A DNA stretch of 9,236 nucleotides from Thermoflexibacter sp. (GTDB taxonomy: Bacteria; Bacteroidota; Bacteroidia; Cytophagales; Thermoflexibacteraceae): the NCBI GenBank assembly GCA_025455345.1, contig JALOMS010000144.1, forward strand, positions 1 to 9,236, read 5' to 3'. The translations under genes were made by a program, and so were the position numbers. Each line of letters opens with the position of its first letter. Positions within the stretch are counted from its first letter, which is position 1. Of this stretch, positions 1-6,676 are shown in pieces. The notes below the pieces were generated by a model. The model made no database searches, had not been told where the DNA came from, and saw only the letters and a program-made list of their open reading frames with translations.

Positions 1-1023
1 CCCTATGTAGCGATGGGCTACGAGATGAGCGATGACTTTCACGAACGTACAAGTATCATGGCGATTGCACAGTGGATAGGACAGTGGGCATGGGTGATTG
101 CACCTTGGTTTTGGGTGATTATGTACGACCCAACTTGGTTTGTCAATGCAGATACCGCCACCAGAACACTGGCTATTTGGGTAGGTATTTTGTGTATGAT
201 ATTGGCAATGATACCCGCTATATTTATTAAGGGCAAATCCACTTTGAACGAAACCTCCTACACCCCGCTCACACTTAGCACGATTGGGAGTGGGTTAAAA
301 GAAATTATTTTAAGTTTCAAAGAAGCACTAATTATTAAGCCTTTCAGAAAACTTTGTATAGCCACTTTCTTGATTTTCAATGCCTTTAATACCGTTGCAG
401 GCTTTACTTTTTTTATTGTGGTTTACTATCTTTTTGATGGCAAAGCCGCAGATGCGGGTGTTTGGCCTACGCTCTTTGGATGTGTGGGAGCTTTGGCTAC
501 TACTTTTATAGTAATACCGATAGTAGCACAGATAGCTAAAAAAATGGAGAAAAAGAAGACATTTTTGATATGCCAAGGCATTTCTATTTTTGGCTATATT
601 TTACTTTGGTTTTTCTTCGTTCCAGGCAAGCCATATATGTTTTTATTTGCTTTACCTTTCTTTTCCTTTGGTATTGGCAGTTTGTTTACCCTAATGATGT
701 CTATGACGGCAGACGTATGCGACATGGACGAATTAACGTCAGGTAAACGACGAGAAGGAATTTTTGGAGCGATTTATTGGTGGATGGTAAAGTTTGGATT
801 TGCTATCGCAGGATTACTCACAGGAGTTATAATGGCGGCTGTAGGCTTTGACCCAAATTTGCCCATTCAGCCAGAGGGAGCAGTCAGTGGTTTGAGACTT
901 TGCTTTTCGGGAGTTCCCATGTTAGGTACTTTGATAGCTATATGGGTAATGTGGGATTATGATTTGACAGAAAAGAAAGCGAATGAAATCAAAGCAGCAT
1001 TAGAAGCCAGAAAAAGCCTGTAA
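1..1023 (+). CDS. GPH-family MFS sugar:cation symporter, 5' end missing
   Basis: This is the C-terminal 340 residues of an inner-membrane transporter of the glycoside-pentoside-hexuronide:cation symporter group (MelB-like, MFS_2). The frame is open from base 1, so the first ATG at 13 is internal. The opening residues PYVAMGYEMSDDFHERTSIM fit the family loop pattern PYxALGxExxxDYxERT that follows the first membrane helices. About eight hydrophobic segments follow. Near residues 238-266 there is a second family-like stretch, DMDELTSGKRREGIFGAIYW, then a lysine-containing helix. Members are usually 450-500 residues, so roughly the first 100-150 are outside the window. Substrate cannot be told from this part; sugars or glycosides are usual for the family. 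No hairpin terminator follows the TAA, only a run of seven T at about 1029-1035. Family is confident, substrate unknown. Confidence 0.9.
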   Translation, partial: PYVAMGYEMSDDFHERTSIMAIAQWIGQWAWVIAPWFWVIMYDPTWFVNADTATRTLAIWVGILCMILAMIPAIFIKGKSTLNETSYTPLTLSTIGSGLKEIILSFKEALIIKPFRKLCIATFLIFNAFNTVAGFTFFIVVYYLFDGKAADAGVWPTLFGCVGALATTFIVIPIVAQIAKKMEKKKTFLICQGISIFGYILLWFFFVPGKPYMFLFALPFFSFGIGSLFTLMMSMTADVCDMDELTSGKRREGIFGAIYWWMVKFGFAIAGLLTGVIMAAVGFDPNLPIQPEGAVSGLRLCFSGVPMLGTLIAIWVMWDYDLTEKKANEIKAALEARKSL

Positions 1024-1041
1024 ACTTATTTTTTTGACAAC

Positions 1042-1258
1042 TTAGTTTGGGGTTGAATAGGTGGATATTTGCAGTTTAACTATTTCTCTAACCACCAATA
1101 CTGGGCTTTGTGTAAGTTGGGATGAGGGAATAATCCTCAACTTTTGTGCTATATTAGAGGCATTTGTACTTTTCAATCCCTCCGTACTTAATAAACATTC
1201 ACCCATCATAAAGCATTTTAAAAATAGCACTATGCAAACAGGAAAAGATACCACTTAG
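1042..1258. other. Possible gene relic or unrecognised small ORF in the symporter-peptidase gap
   Basis: The gap 1024-1350 holds no recognisable gene. Its central part is open on both strands: 1254-1042 on the minus strand (ATG, 70 residues) and 1061-1258 on the plus strand (GTG start directly after a stop, 65 residues). GC here is about 36 percent by hand count, like the genes and well above the AT-rich gaps elsewhere in the window. Neither peptide matches a family I recognise, and neither has a convincing promoter. It may be a decayed gene, a small unknown gene, or chance. I do not call either frame as a CDS. Confidence 0.25.
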
Positions 1259-1298
1259 AAGAAAAACCAAAAATTCGTAGATGTGATGCCAAAAAAGC

Positions 1299-1306
1299 TA
1301 AATTTG
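1299..1306 (+). promoter_or_regulatory. -7 element TAAATTTG of the M28 peptidase gene
   Basis: An exact match to the Bacteroidota -7 consensus TAnnTTTG lies 44 bp before the peptidase ATG, which would give a leader of roughly 40 nt. The -33 region is weak: TTCG at 1274-1277 instead of TTTG. The call rests on the -7 match and position. Confidence 0.55.
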
Positions 1307-1350
1307 CCTATTATTTTTCATTCATTATTCATCTTATAAACCCTATTGGC

Positions 1351-2823
1351 ATGAAAAAACAATACATTCTATTATTCTTGGGGCTTTTATGGCTTCCTTT
1401 GGCTTGTAAAACAAGCAAAATCACTAAGCAATCACAAGAAAACATATTTCAAAAAATTAACCAAGAAGTTTTAGCTAACTCTAAAGCATATAGCACTTTA
1501 GGGGAGGCAAGTAAGACTATTGGACATAGGCTCACAGGGAGTGAAAATGGCAAAAAAGCAGAACAATATACCTATGACTTGCTCAAAAGTTATGGACTTG
1601 ACGTGCGTTTTCACGAGTTTGAGGTGGAAGCATGGTCGCGAAATACGGTTTCATTGGAGATAGCCGCGCTAAATACCTCTGAATTCAAAGCCTTATCTAC
1701 GGCTACTTTGGCACACTCTCCTGTCCAATCAGATGTAACAGCAGAAGTGATAGATGTAGGGAGCGGTTTGACGGAGGATTTCCAAGCCAAAAGTGTAGAA
1801 GTCAAAGGTAAGATTGCTTTATTTTATATCGGAGTATGGGAAACGGATAACGTCAAGTACAACCTGCACCGCTCTGAGAAAACAGCATTGGCAATCCAAC
1901 ATGGCGCAATCGGAGTCATTGCGATTAACCAACCTGCGGGCAGAATACTGCTGACAGGAACTGCCTCTGTTACAGGAAAGTTGAACCCTATTCCTGCGGT
2001 TTCTATCACCAAAGAAGATGGTGTAGAACTGAGAGAACGCCTAAAAACTGAAAAAATCAAAGCAAGTATCAAAATGACCAACAAGAGCGAGCTTATCAAG
2101 GCGCGTAATGTCATTGGAACTATCAAAGGTACGGAGTTTCCTAATGAGAAAATAATCATTGGGGGACATTTGGATTCTTGGGACTTATCTACTGGAGCCA
2201 TAGACAATGGAGTTGGTTCTTTTGCAATTTTAGATATTGCCAGAACATTTAAGGCTTTGAAACTCCAAACAAAGCGTACCATAGAGTTCGTCATGTTTAT
2301 GGGTGAGGAACAAGGCTTGTTGGGTTCGCGCTCCTTAGTAGAGTCATATATCAAAAATGGAACGATAGAGCAGTTAAGATATATGATTAACATAGACGCA
2401 ACGGGCAACCCCGTAGGTATTAACTCCGCAGGGACACCGCAGGCAGAAACTTTCTTTAAAACAATTGGGCAGAAAATAACTGCAATAGATAGCACCTACA
2501 CCAATACTTTTGCCAGTAGGGCAGGGCTTCATAGCGACCACCAACCCTTTATGTTAGAAGGAGTGCCTACCCTCAGCCCCATAGGTCGTTTAGACCCTTT
2601 GGTGTATAGATGTTATCATGCAGACTGCGATGCTTTTAATCTCATCAGCGAGAAACATATTCGCAATACTGTGCGTTTTGTTTCTATGACCTTGTATGAT
2701 TTAGCAAATGCTAACACCCTGCCAGTCAAGCGCATGGATAGCGAAACTACCAAGCAGTTTTTGATAGAGAATGACCTAAAGACTCCTTTGAAAATAGCGG
2801 GAGATTGGAAATGGAAAGATTAA
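1351..2823 (+). CDS. M28 family zinc metallopeptidase, CPQ-like lipoprotein
   Basis: Predicted envelope-attached di-zinc aminopeptidase or dipeptidase of family M28, closest in layout to carboxypeptidase Q (plasma glutamate carboxypeptidase). Residues 1-18 are a signal peptide ending LPLA before Cys19, a loose lipobox, so a lipoprotein is likely. Residues about 120-245 have the look of a PA (protease-associated) insert. The catalytic part shows the expected ligands: His273 and Asp275 in GGHLDSWD, bridging Asp285 in IDNG, general base Glu319 and ligand Glu320 in GEEQG, Asp349 in INIDATG, and His423 in YHADCD. The set is complete, so the enzyme should be active. Length of 490 fits the family. 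Substrate is probably small peptides from outside the cytoplasm; that is inferred from family and location. The gene appears monocistronic, with its own -7 element upstream and a strong hairpin 4 bp after the stop. Confidence 0.92.
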   Translation: MKKQYILLFLGLLWLPLACKTSKITKQSQENIFQKINQEVLANSKAYSTLGEASKTIGHRLTGSENGKKAEQYTYDLLKSYGLDVRFHEFEVEAWSRNTVSLEIAALNTSEFKALSTATLAHSPVQSDVTAEVIDVGSGLTEDFQAKSVEVKGKIALFYIGVWETDNVKYNLHRSEKTALAIQHGAIGVIAINQPAGRILLTGTASVTGKLNPIPAVSITKEDGVELRERLKTEKIKASIKMTNKSELIKARNVIGTIKGTEFPNEKIIIGGHLDSWDLSTGAIDNGVGSFAILDIARTFKALKLQTKRTIEFVMFMGEEQGLLGSRSLVESYIKNGTIEQLRYMINIDATGNPVGINSAGTPQAETFFKTIGQKITAIDSTYTNTFASRAGLHSDHQPFMLEGVPTLSPIGRLDPLVYRCYHADCDAFNLISEKHIRNTVRFVSMTLYDLANANTLPVKRMDSETTKQFLIENDLKTPLKIAGDWKWKD

Positions 2824-2826
2824 AAT

Positions 2827-2858
2827 AAAAAAACCACTGTACTGCCAGTGGTTTTTTT
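2827..2858. terminator. Intrinsic terminator, bidirectional, between convergent genes
   Basis: A perfect 13-bp stem (2827-2839 paired with 2846-2858) with a 6-nt loop. Seven A precede and seven T follow the CCACTG/CAGTGG core, so both strands end in a U-run after the GC part. It lies between the stops of the peptidase gene (2823) and the histone-like gene (2876) and can end transcription of both. Confidence 0.9.
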
Positions 2859-2875
2859 GTAAGTCATTGACTTGA

Positions 2876-3124
2876 TTACTTTTTTGCTTTTGCTTTAGGT
2901 TTGTCCTCTTTTTTGGTGGTTTTTGCTTTAGGAGCCTCCTTTTTAGCTTCTTCCTTATTTTTGATGTCTTGGACTTGTGTCCTGATTCCTTGGGCAAGGG
3001 ACTTTATGTCCTGCATACCTTTACGAATACGTGTGCCTGCTGTTTGGTTATTTTTCTCATAAAACTTAGAAAAATCAGCTTCTAACGACATCACTAAATT
3101 TTTGAGTTCATCAAATCTGTTCAT
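2876..3124 (-). CDS. Histone H1-like DNA-binding protein
   Basis: An 82-residue basic protein of the bacterial histone H1-like (Hc1-like) type. Residues 1-57 form a charged helical part beginning MNRFDELKNLVMSLEADF and containing GTRIRKGMQDIK, as in Bacteroidota H1-like proteins. Residues 58-82 are a low-complexity tail of Lys, Ala, Pro and Glu, similar to eukaryotic H1 tails and expected to bind DNA without sequence preference. The likely role is nucleoid compaction or architecture; this is family knowledge, not visible in the sequence. A textbook promoter lies 76 bp upstream, and the gene ends at the shared hairpin terminator. The upstream SDR gene is on the same strand, but the 187-bp gap with its own promoter argues for separate transcription. 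Confidence 0.82.
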   Translation of the reverse strand: MNRFDELKNLVMSLEADFSKFYEKNNQTAGTRIRKGMQDIKSLAQGIRTQVQDIKNKEEAKKEAPKAKTTKKEDKPKAKAKK

Positions 3125-3199
3125 ATTTTTATGCGTTAGTTGTTAAAAAATAAATTACAATAAGAATTTAGAATGAATATAATGTTAATAAAACTCTAT

Positions 3200-3230
3200 C
3201 AAACTTACGGAAAAAGGCATATTTTCCAAA
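3200..3230 (-). promoter_or_regulatory. Bacteroidota primary-sigma promoter of the histone-like gene
   Basis: Read on the minus strand: -33 box TTTG (3230-3227), 19-nt spacer, -7 box TAAGTTTG (3207-3200). This matches the TTTG-N19-TAnnTTTG consensus in sequence and spacing. It implies a leader of about 70 nt before the ATG at 3124. It is the cleanest promoter in the window. Confidence 0.75.
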
Positions 3231-3282
3231 TTTTTAAGATAATTTTTTGATTATCAAAATAGAAATAATACAAAATGACATC

Positions 3283-3306
3283 TTAGATGAGCTAAACTCT
3301 ATCTAA
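3283..3306 (-). terminator. Weak hairpin just after the SDR gene
   Basis: TTAGATGAG (3283-3291) pairs with CTC-T-ATCTAA (3297-3306): nine pairs, a one-base bulge at 3300 and a 5-nt loop. It starts 6 bp past the SDR stop on the minus strand. No U-run follows directly, so it may be a weak terminator or an mRNA end-protecting hairpin. A smaller GATAAT/ATTATC hairpin lies further on at 3238-3255. Confidence 0.35.
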
Positions 3307-3311
3307 AATGG

Positions 3312-4187
3312 CTAACTTCCTCTGGCACTTCTTACCATTTTCTCTGCCATTTCCCACATCTCTGGAGAGAGCATATCTAAGTAGTTAAATTCTCCTGCCC
3401 CTTTGAGCCATTCGCCACCGTCTATGGTGATAACCTCTCCATTGACATACGCACTAAAATCAGAAACCAGATAAGCCGCTAAGTTTGCTAACTCTTGGTG
3501 TTCGCCTACGCGCTTTAGGGGAATCTTATTTTCTATTTTCATCATTTCCCTGAGTGCTTCTGGGAACAGTCTATCCCATGCGCCTTTGGTAGGGAAGGGA
3601 CCTGGAGCTATCGCATTGGAGCGAATGCCGTATTTAGCCCATTCTACTGCCAAAGAGCGAGTAAGCGCAAGTACCCCAGCCTTTGCACAAGCAGAAGGGA
3701 CTACATAAGCAGAACCCGTCCAAGCATAAGTCGTAACGATATTCAAAATAGTACCTTGTTGCTTTTGCTCTATCCAGTGCTTGCCTATGGCTAAGGTAAA
3801 ATTATAAGTGCCTTGCAGGACTATGCCGACAATCGTATCAAAGGCTTTTGCTGAAAGTTTTTCGGTAGGACTAATAAAATTCCCCGCCGCATTATTGACC
3901 AGTACATCTATTTTCCCAAATTTTTCTACGATTGCTTGCAAGGTTTTTTCTACTTTCAAGTAATCTCGCACATCACATTCTAAGGGAAGCACTTCACCTC
4001 CTGTTTCTGAAGATAGCTCTTGGGCTGTCTGTTCCAATACGTCTAATTTGCGACTGGCAATTGCTACCTTAGCACCAAGCTCTAAGAAATACTTGCTCAT
4101 AGACCTCCCCAGTCCCGTCCCTCCGCCTGTAACTAATATTACTTTGTCTTTCAGTACGTTGTCTTTTAACATTGGTTCTTTATACAT
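3312..4187 (-). CDS. SDR oxidoreductase, 2,4-dienoyl-CoA reductase (DECR) type
   Basis: Predicted cytoplasmic NADP(H)-dependent 2,4-dienoyl-CoA reductase of the short-chain dehydrogenase type, which removes conjugated double bonds so that unsaturated fatty acids can enter beta-oxidation. The Rossmann glycine motif TGGGTGLG is at residues 20-27, CDVRD at 71-75, and NNAAGNF at 98-104. The usual SDR Tyr-x-x-x-Lys is absent: the corresponding stretch reads S165-ACA-K169, with a tyrosine at 154 in TTYAWTG. This Tyr/Ser/Lys arrangement is that of mitochondrial DECR1, as is PGPFPTKGA at 195-203. Length 291 fits. Start: ATG at 4187 gives five residues more than an ATG at 4172; both are possible. No fatty acid degradation gene is next to it. 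What it reduces in this organism is inferred from DECR likeness; other acyl-CoA or enoyl substrates remain possible. Confidence 0.87.
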   Translation of the reverse strand: MYKEPMLKDNVLKDKVILVTGGGTGLGRSMSKYFLELGAKVAIASRKLDVLEQTAQELSSETGGEVLPLECDVRDYLKVEKTLQAIVEKFGKIDVLVNNAAGNFISPTEKLSAKAFDTIVGIVLQGTYNFTLAIGKHWIEQKQQGTILNIVTTYAWTGSAYVVPSACAKAGVLALTRSLAVEWAKYGIRSNAIAPGPFPTKGAWDRLFPEALREMMKIENKIPLKRVGEHQELANLAAYLVSDFSAYVNGEVITIDGGEWLKGAGEFNYLDMLSPEMWEMAEKMVRSARGS

Positions 4188-4367
4188 AGATTTTGAAGGT
4201 TAATTAATGAAATGAATAAATGATGAAGTGATTTTATGAAATTATATATCAAAACTGATACAAAGGCAATTGAAAACCAAATTTTAACGCAATTTTTATC
4301 AATAAGTTATCAGAGCAAATGAATTATTTTAAAATGAATGTAGTTATTTGAGAAATCACTTCCACAG

Positions 4368-4395
4368 ACTTGTAATAACTTACATTCTTACAAGT
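4368..4395. repeat. 8-bp inverted repeat in divergent gap
   Basis: ACTTGTAA (4368-4375) and TTACAAGT (4388-4395) are perfect reverse complements with a 12-nt loop. No U-run follows on either strand, so it is not a typical terminator. It could be an operator half-site pair or chance in AT-rich DNA. Confidence 0.4.
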
Positions 4396-4460
4396 GCGTA
4401 AAATCTAAAAAAAATCCTTTTTTTTATAATCAAAATCTAAACTTGTCAACTTTTCTATTA

Positions 4461-4497
4461 CTAATCTTATTTTCGAATAGGACGAAAAGAAGATTGG
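4461..4497. repeat. 15-position inverted repeat, candidate operator or RNA hairpin
   Basis: Arms 4461-4475 and 4483-4497 pair over 15 positions with one mismatch (A4469/G4489) and one T-G wobble (T4462/G4496), around a 7-nt loop AATAGGA. No T-run follows on either strand. It lies upstream of the rightward promoter at 4574-4581, so it is not in that gene's mRNA; it would be in the leader of the SDR mRNA only if that gene has a far-upstream promoter. Confidence 0.6.
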
Positions 4498-4573
4498 CAC
4501 GAAATAAGCTATTTTAACTTACAAGGGTAATGATAGACTACTAAATACTCTGGTTATTAATTAGTTAAATTAT

Positions 4574-4581
4574 TATCTTTG
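4574..4581 (+). promoter_or_regulatory. -7 element TATCTTTG of the TPR-LRR gene
   Basis: An exact TAnnTTTG match 24 bp before the ATG at 4606, followed by GCA as is common near Bacteroidota transcription starts. A possible weak -33 (CTGG at 4550-4553) lies 20 bp upstream. It implies a leader of about 20 nt, which supports starting the protein at the ATG rather than the in-frame TTG at 4600. Confidence 0.6.
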
Positions 4582-4605
4582 CACTATTAAACTGAAAGAT
4601 TGTAT

Positions 4606-5481
4606 ATGTTACGTTTTATTAACATAGTATCAATTTATATTGTATCACTTTTGCTCTTAACTTCTTTTATATACTTGAAAGATGCAAAAAGCTACTATGA
4701 TAGTGGTATCAATCACTTGCATAATAAGCATTTTATTCCTGCGATTGCTGACTTTACCCATGCGATTAGTATCAATCCTCGTTACAAAGAAGCCTATTTC
4801 CAAAGAGCGAAGGCAAAAATTATGCTGAGCGAAGAAACCAAAATCGCAGTAAAAGATATTTTCGGAGACCTACTGAAAGCCAGAGAGTTAGGAGATAGGA
4901 ATGCGACTTATCTGCTTTGGAAAAAAGCACAGGTAGAATGTTATACCCCCCAAGCCCAAATAAATACCAATGAAGAGATTTTCTGCTTAGATTATAGCTT
5001 TAATAACTTAAAAACATTTCCTAAGACGATTAGTCATTATAATTCTCTGCTTGCTCTACATCTAAATAATAATAAAATCAAGAGAATCAACACTTTACTT
5101 ATTTTTAAGCATTTACTAATTTTGGACATTGCTCATAATGATTTGACCTACTTGCCTTCCAATATCAATCAATTAAGTTGGATAGTAGAACTCAACTTGA
5201 GTTTCAATCAATTACGAGCTTTGCCCCACACCTTGCCCCAGCTAAAAAACTTAAAACAATTGTACTTGAGAAACAACAAGATAGAATATCTGCCAATGAA
5301 TATGTCCCAAATGCAATCATTGGAAGTCATAGACTTATCCCAAAATGCACTTAAAAAATTGCCTTCCTGCCTTTACAAATTAAAAAACTTACAAGCTATT
5401 TACCTTTATGGCAATCCAATCCCCGAAAACGAAATCAACGCGCTCAAAACTCAACTGCCCAATACAATGATTTATTTTTGA
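4606..5481 (+). CDS. Membrane-anchored TPR and leucine-rich repeat protein
   Basis: Unnamed 291-residue protein built of interaction repeats. Residues about 4-24 form one hydrophobic segment without a clear cleavage site, so probably an N-terminal membrane anchor or uncleaved signal. Residues about 28-100 hold one clear TPR (SYYDSGINHLHNKHF... AISINP) and a degenerate second helical pair. From residue 126 to the end run about seven leucine-rich repeats; the best are 23 residues long with the pattern LxxLxLxxNxLxxLPxxLxxL, the SDS22/Shoc2-like class, ending in a short cap. The repeats should form a curved binding surface, most likely facing the periplasm if the segment is an anchor. No catalytic domain is visible and the binding partner is unknown. 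Start: ATG at 4606, six bases after an in-frame TTG, because it sits well behind the -7 box. It is followed by the GSCFA gene after 67 bp, which has its own -7 element. Confidence 0.8.
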   Translation: MLRFINIVSIYIVSLLLLTSFIYLKDAKSYYDSGINHLHNKHFIPAIADFTHAISINPRYKEAYFQRAKAKIMLSEETKIAVKDIFGDLLKARELGDRNATYLLWKKAQVECYTPQAQINTNEEIFCLDYSFNNLKTFPKTISHYNSLLALHLNNNKIKRINTLLIFKHLLILDIAHNDLTYLPSNINQLSWIVELNLSFNQLRALPHTLPQLKNLKQLYLRNNKIEYLPMNMSQMQSLEVIDLSQNALKKLPSCLYKLKNLQAIYLYGNPIPENEINALKTQLPNTMIYF

Positions 5482-5506
5482 TATAATACAAAAATCCTTA
5501 ATATTG

Positions 5507-5514
5507 TAACTTTG
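5507..5514 (+). promoter_or_regulatory. -7 element TAACTTTG of the GSCFA gene
   Basis: An exact TAnnTTTG match followed by GGAATTG, 34 bp before the ATG at 5549. A TTTG at 5477-5480 is 26 bp upstream, longer than the usual spacing, so the -33 part is uncertain. It suggests the GSCFA gene can be transcribed apart from the TPR-LRR gene. Confidence 0.5.
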
Positions 5515-5548
5515 GAATTGCTGTATATATCATTTAATAAATTATCCT

Positions 5549-6523
5549 ATGAAGTTTCGCACAGAACTCCCCGCACTTACTTCTCCTATGAGGCTTACAT
5601 TGCAAAGCCCTATTTTATTTATAGGCTCTTGTTTTGCTGAGAATATAGGTAATATCCTCAAAAACAATAAATTTAATGTAAAAATCAATCCTTTTGGGAC
5701 TATTTATAACCCCATTTCTATTTTCCAATTATTAGAATACAGCATGCTAAATACGCCTATTGATGACCGATTTTATGTCCAAAGAGAGGAAGTTTGGCAT
5801 CATTACTATTTACATTCAGAAATTTCTGCCTTAGAAAAAAATACTTTGGCGCAGCAGACTTCTTCAGCATTAGCGCGTGTTCATTCTTTTTTGAATCCAC
5901 CTACCTCTATTAAACCTGTTCTAATCATTACTTTAGGAACAGCCTTTGTTTACCATCTAAAAAATGAGCGTCAAATCGTAGCCAATTGCCATAAAATGCC
6001 GAGCGAATTGTTTGACAAGAAGTTACTGACCCCCGAAGAAATCGTCAAAGGATTTGAGAAATTAAGCCAAATATTGCCCAAAAATTTGCCTATTATTCTG
6101 ACTATCAGTCCTGTACGGCACATCAAAGATACCATTCCCCTCAATGCTGTCAGCAAGTCTATTTTGCGGCTTGCTTGTCATCAGATAGCAGAGGCATTTG
6201 CGAATGTTAGTTATTTTCCTGCCTTTGAACTGATGATAGATGACTTGCGCGATTATCGCTTCTACGATTCAGATATGTTACATCCTAACAATCAGGCGAT
6301 TGATTATATTTTTGACTATTTTTCTACCACTTATTTGGATACTTCGGCTCTCCTATTTATCAAGAAATGGGATAAGATATCTAAGTCGCTTCAACATAAG
6401 CCCTTTCATGCTCATACTTTTGCCCATCAGCAATTTCTTATTAATCTACTTGCTCATTTAGAAGCAATTACAGAGATAGATGTAAGCGAAGAAATCGCCC
6501 ATGTCAAAGCTCAAATTATCTAA
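5549..6523 (+). CDS. GSCFA domain protein (SGNH-hydrolase-like)
   Basis: A 324-residue protein of the GSCFA family, named after its N-terminal motif, here GSCFAE at residues 26-31. The family is thought to be related to the SGNH/GDSL esterases, and the visible motifs fit: Ser27 in the first block, GT at 130-131, NCHK at 146-149, SPVRH at 187-191, and D242-MLH245-P near the C-terminus as the candidate Asp/His pair. No signal peptide, so it should be cytoplasmic. The biochemical role of the family is not established; deacylase or esterase activity is inferred only from the fold. Residues after about 265 are a less typical helical tail. The gene has a likely own promoter and ends 153 bp before the DUF2911 gene, possibly read through into it. 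Confidence 0.87.
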   Translation: MKFRTELPALTSPMRLTLQSPILFIGSCFAENIGNILKNNKFNVKINPFGTIYNPISIFQLLEYSMLNTPIDDRFYVQREEVWHHYYLHSEISALEKNTLAQQTSSALARVHSFLNPPTSIKPVLIITLGTAFVYHLKNERQIVANCHKMPSELFDKKLLTPEEIVKGFEKLSQILPKNLPIILTISPVRHIKDTIPLNAVSKSILRLACHQIAEAFANVSYFPAFELMIDDLRDYRFYDSDMLHPNNQAIDYIFDYFSTTYLDTSALLFIKKWDKISKSLQHKPFHAHTFAHQQFLINLLAHLEAITEIDVSEEIAHVKAQII

Positions 6524-6578
6524 TTTTTGTTTTTTAATTTTAATTTTACAAACTTTGTTGTTCGGTATTCACAATATC

Positions 6579-6601
6579 ATCTAAGAATTACTGTCTTAGA
6601 T
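6579..6601. repeat. 8-bp inverted repeat upstream of the DUF2911 gene
   Basis: ATCTAAGA (6579-6586) and TCTTAGAT (6594-6601) are perfect reverse complements with a 7-nt loop. A smaller hairpin TGTCT-ATC-AGACA follows at 6633-6645. Both are in the 153-bp gap between the GSCFA stop and the DUF2911 ATG, which has no clear -7 box (nearest is AAACTTTG at 6550-6557). They may be an operator, leader hairpins, or a weak terminator of the GSCFA gene. Confidence 0.45.
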
Positions 6602-6676
6602 ATCATATCATCTCTTTCTATACTTACACTTCTGTCTATCAGACAAATTTTCGTAAACTTTAATTTTTTAAATCAA

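Larger units (their letters stand above)
4188..4605. other. AT-rich divergent intergenic region
   Basis: This 418-bp gap separates the SDR gene (leftward) from the TPR-LRR gene (rightward) and must hold both promoters. The rightward one is visible at 4574-4581. For the SDR gene I see no clean -7 box; CAAATTTTA at 4278-4286 reads TAAAATTTG on the minus strand, with one extra spacer base. Two inverted repeats lie here (4368-4395 and 4461-4497). No reading frame of note and no RNA gene is recognised. Confidence 0.6.

Noticed and set aside
1824..2495. 223-codon minus-strand frame inside the M28 peptidase gene
   Set aside because: It lies wholly within a well-supported gene with all catalytic residues; it is a shadow frame without recognisable motifs.
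2776..2997. Lys/Arg-rich 73-codon minus-strand frame overlapping the terminator
   Set aside because: It is the histone tail read in another frame and it crosses the terminator hairpin and the end of the peptidase gene.
4368..4395. Inverted repeat considered as a terminator
   Set aside because: No T-run follows on either strand, and it lies between divergent genes where no transcript is expected to end.
4600..4605. TTG start for the TPR-LRR gene
   Set aside because: The ATG two codons later is a better start, and the -7 box at 4574-4581 leaves a suitable leader for it.
6240..6461. Hydrophobic 73-codon plus-strand frame inside the GSCFA gene
   Set aside because: An out-of-frame reading of AT-rich codons gives apparent hydrophobicity; the GSCFA frame is continuous and carries conserved motifs.
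6527..6676. Fifty-codon N-terminal extension of the DUF2911 frame
   Set aside because: It is AT-rich, Phe/Asn/Ile-heavy sequence without similarity to the family, contains intergenic inverted repeats, and precedes a typical signal peptide that starts at 6677.
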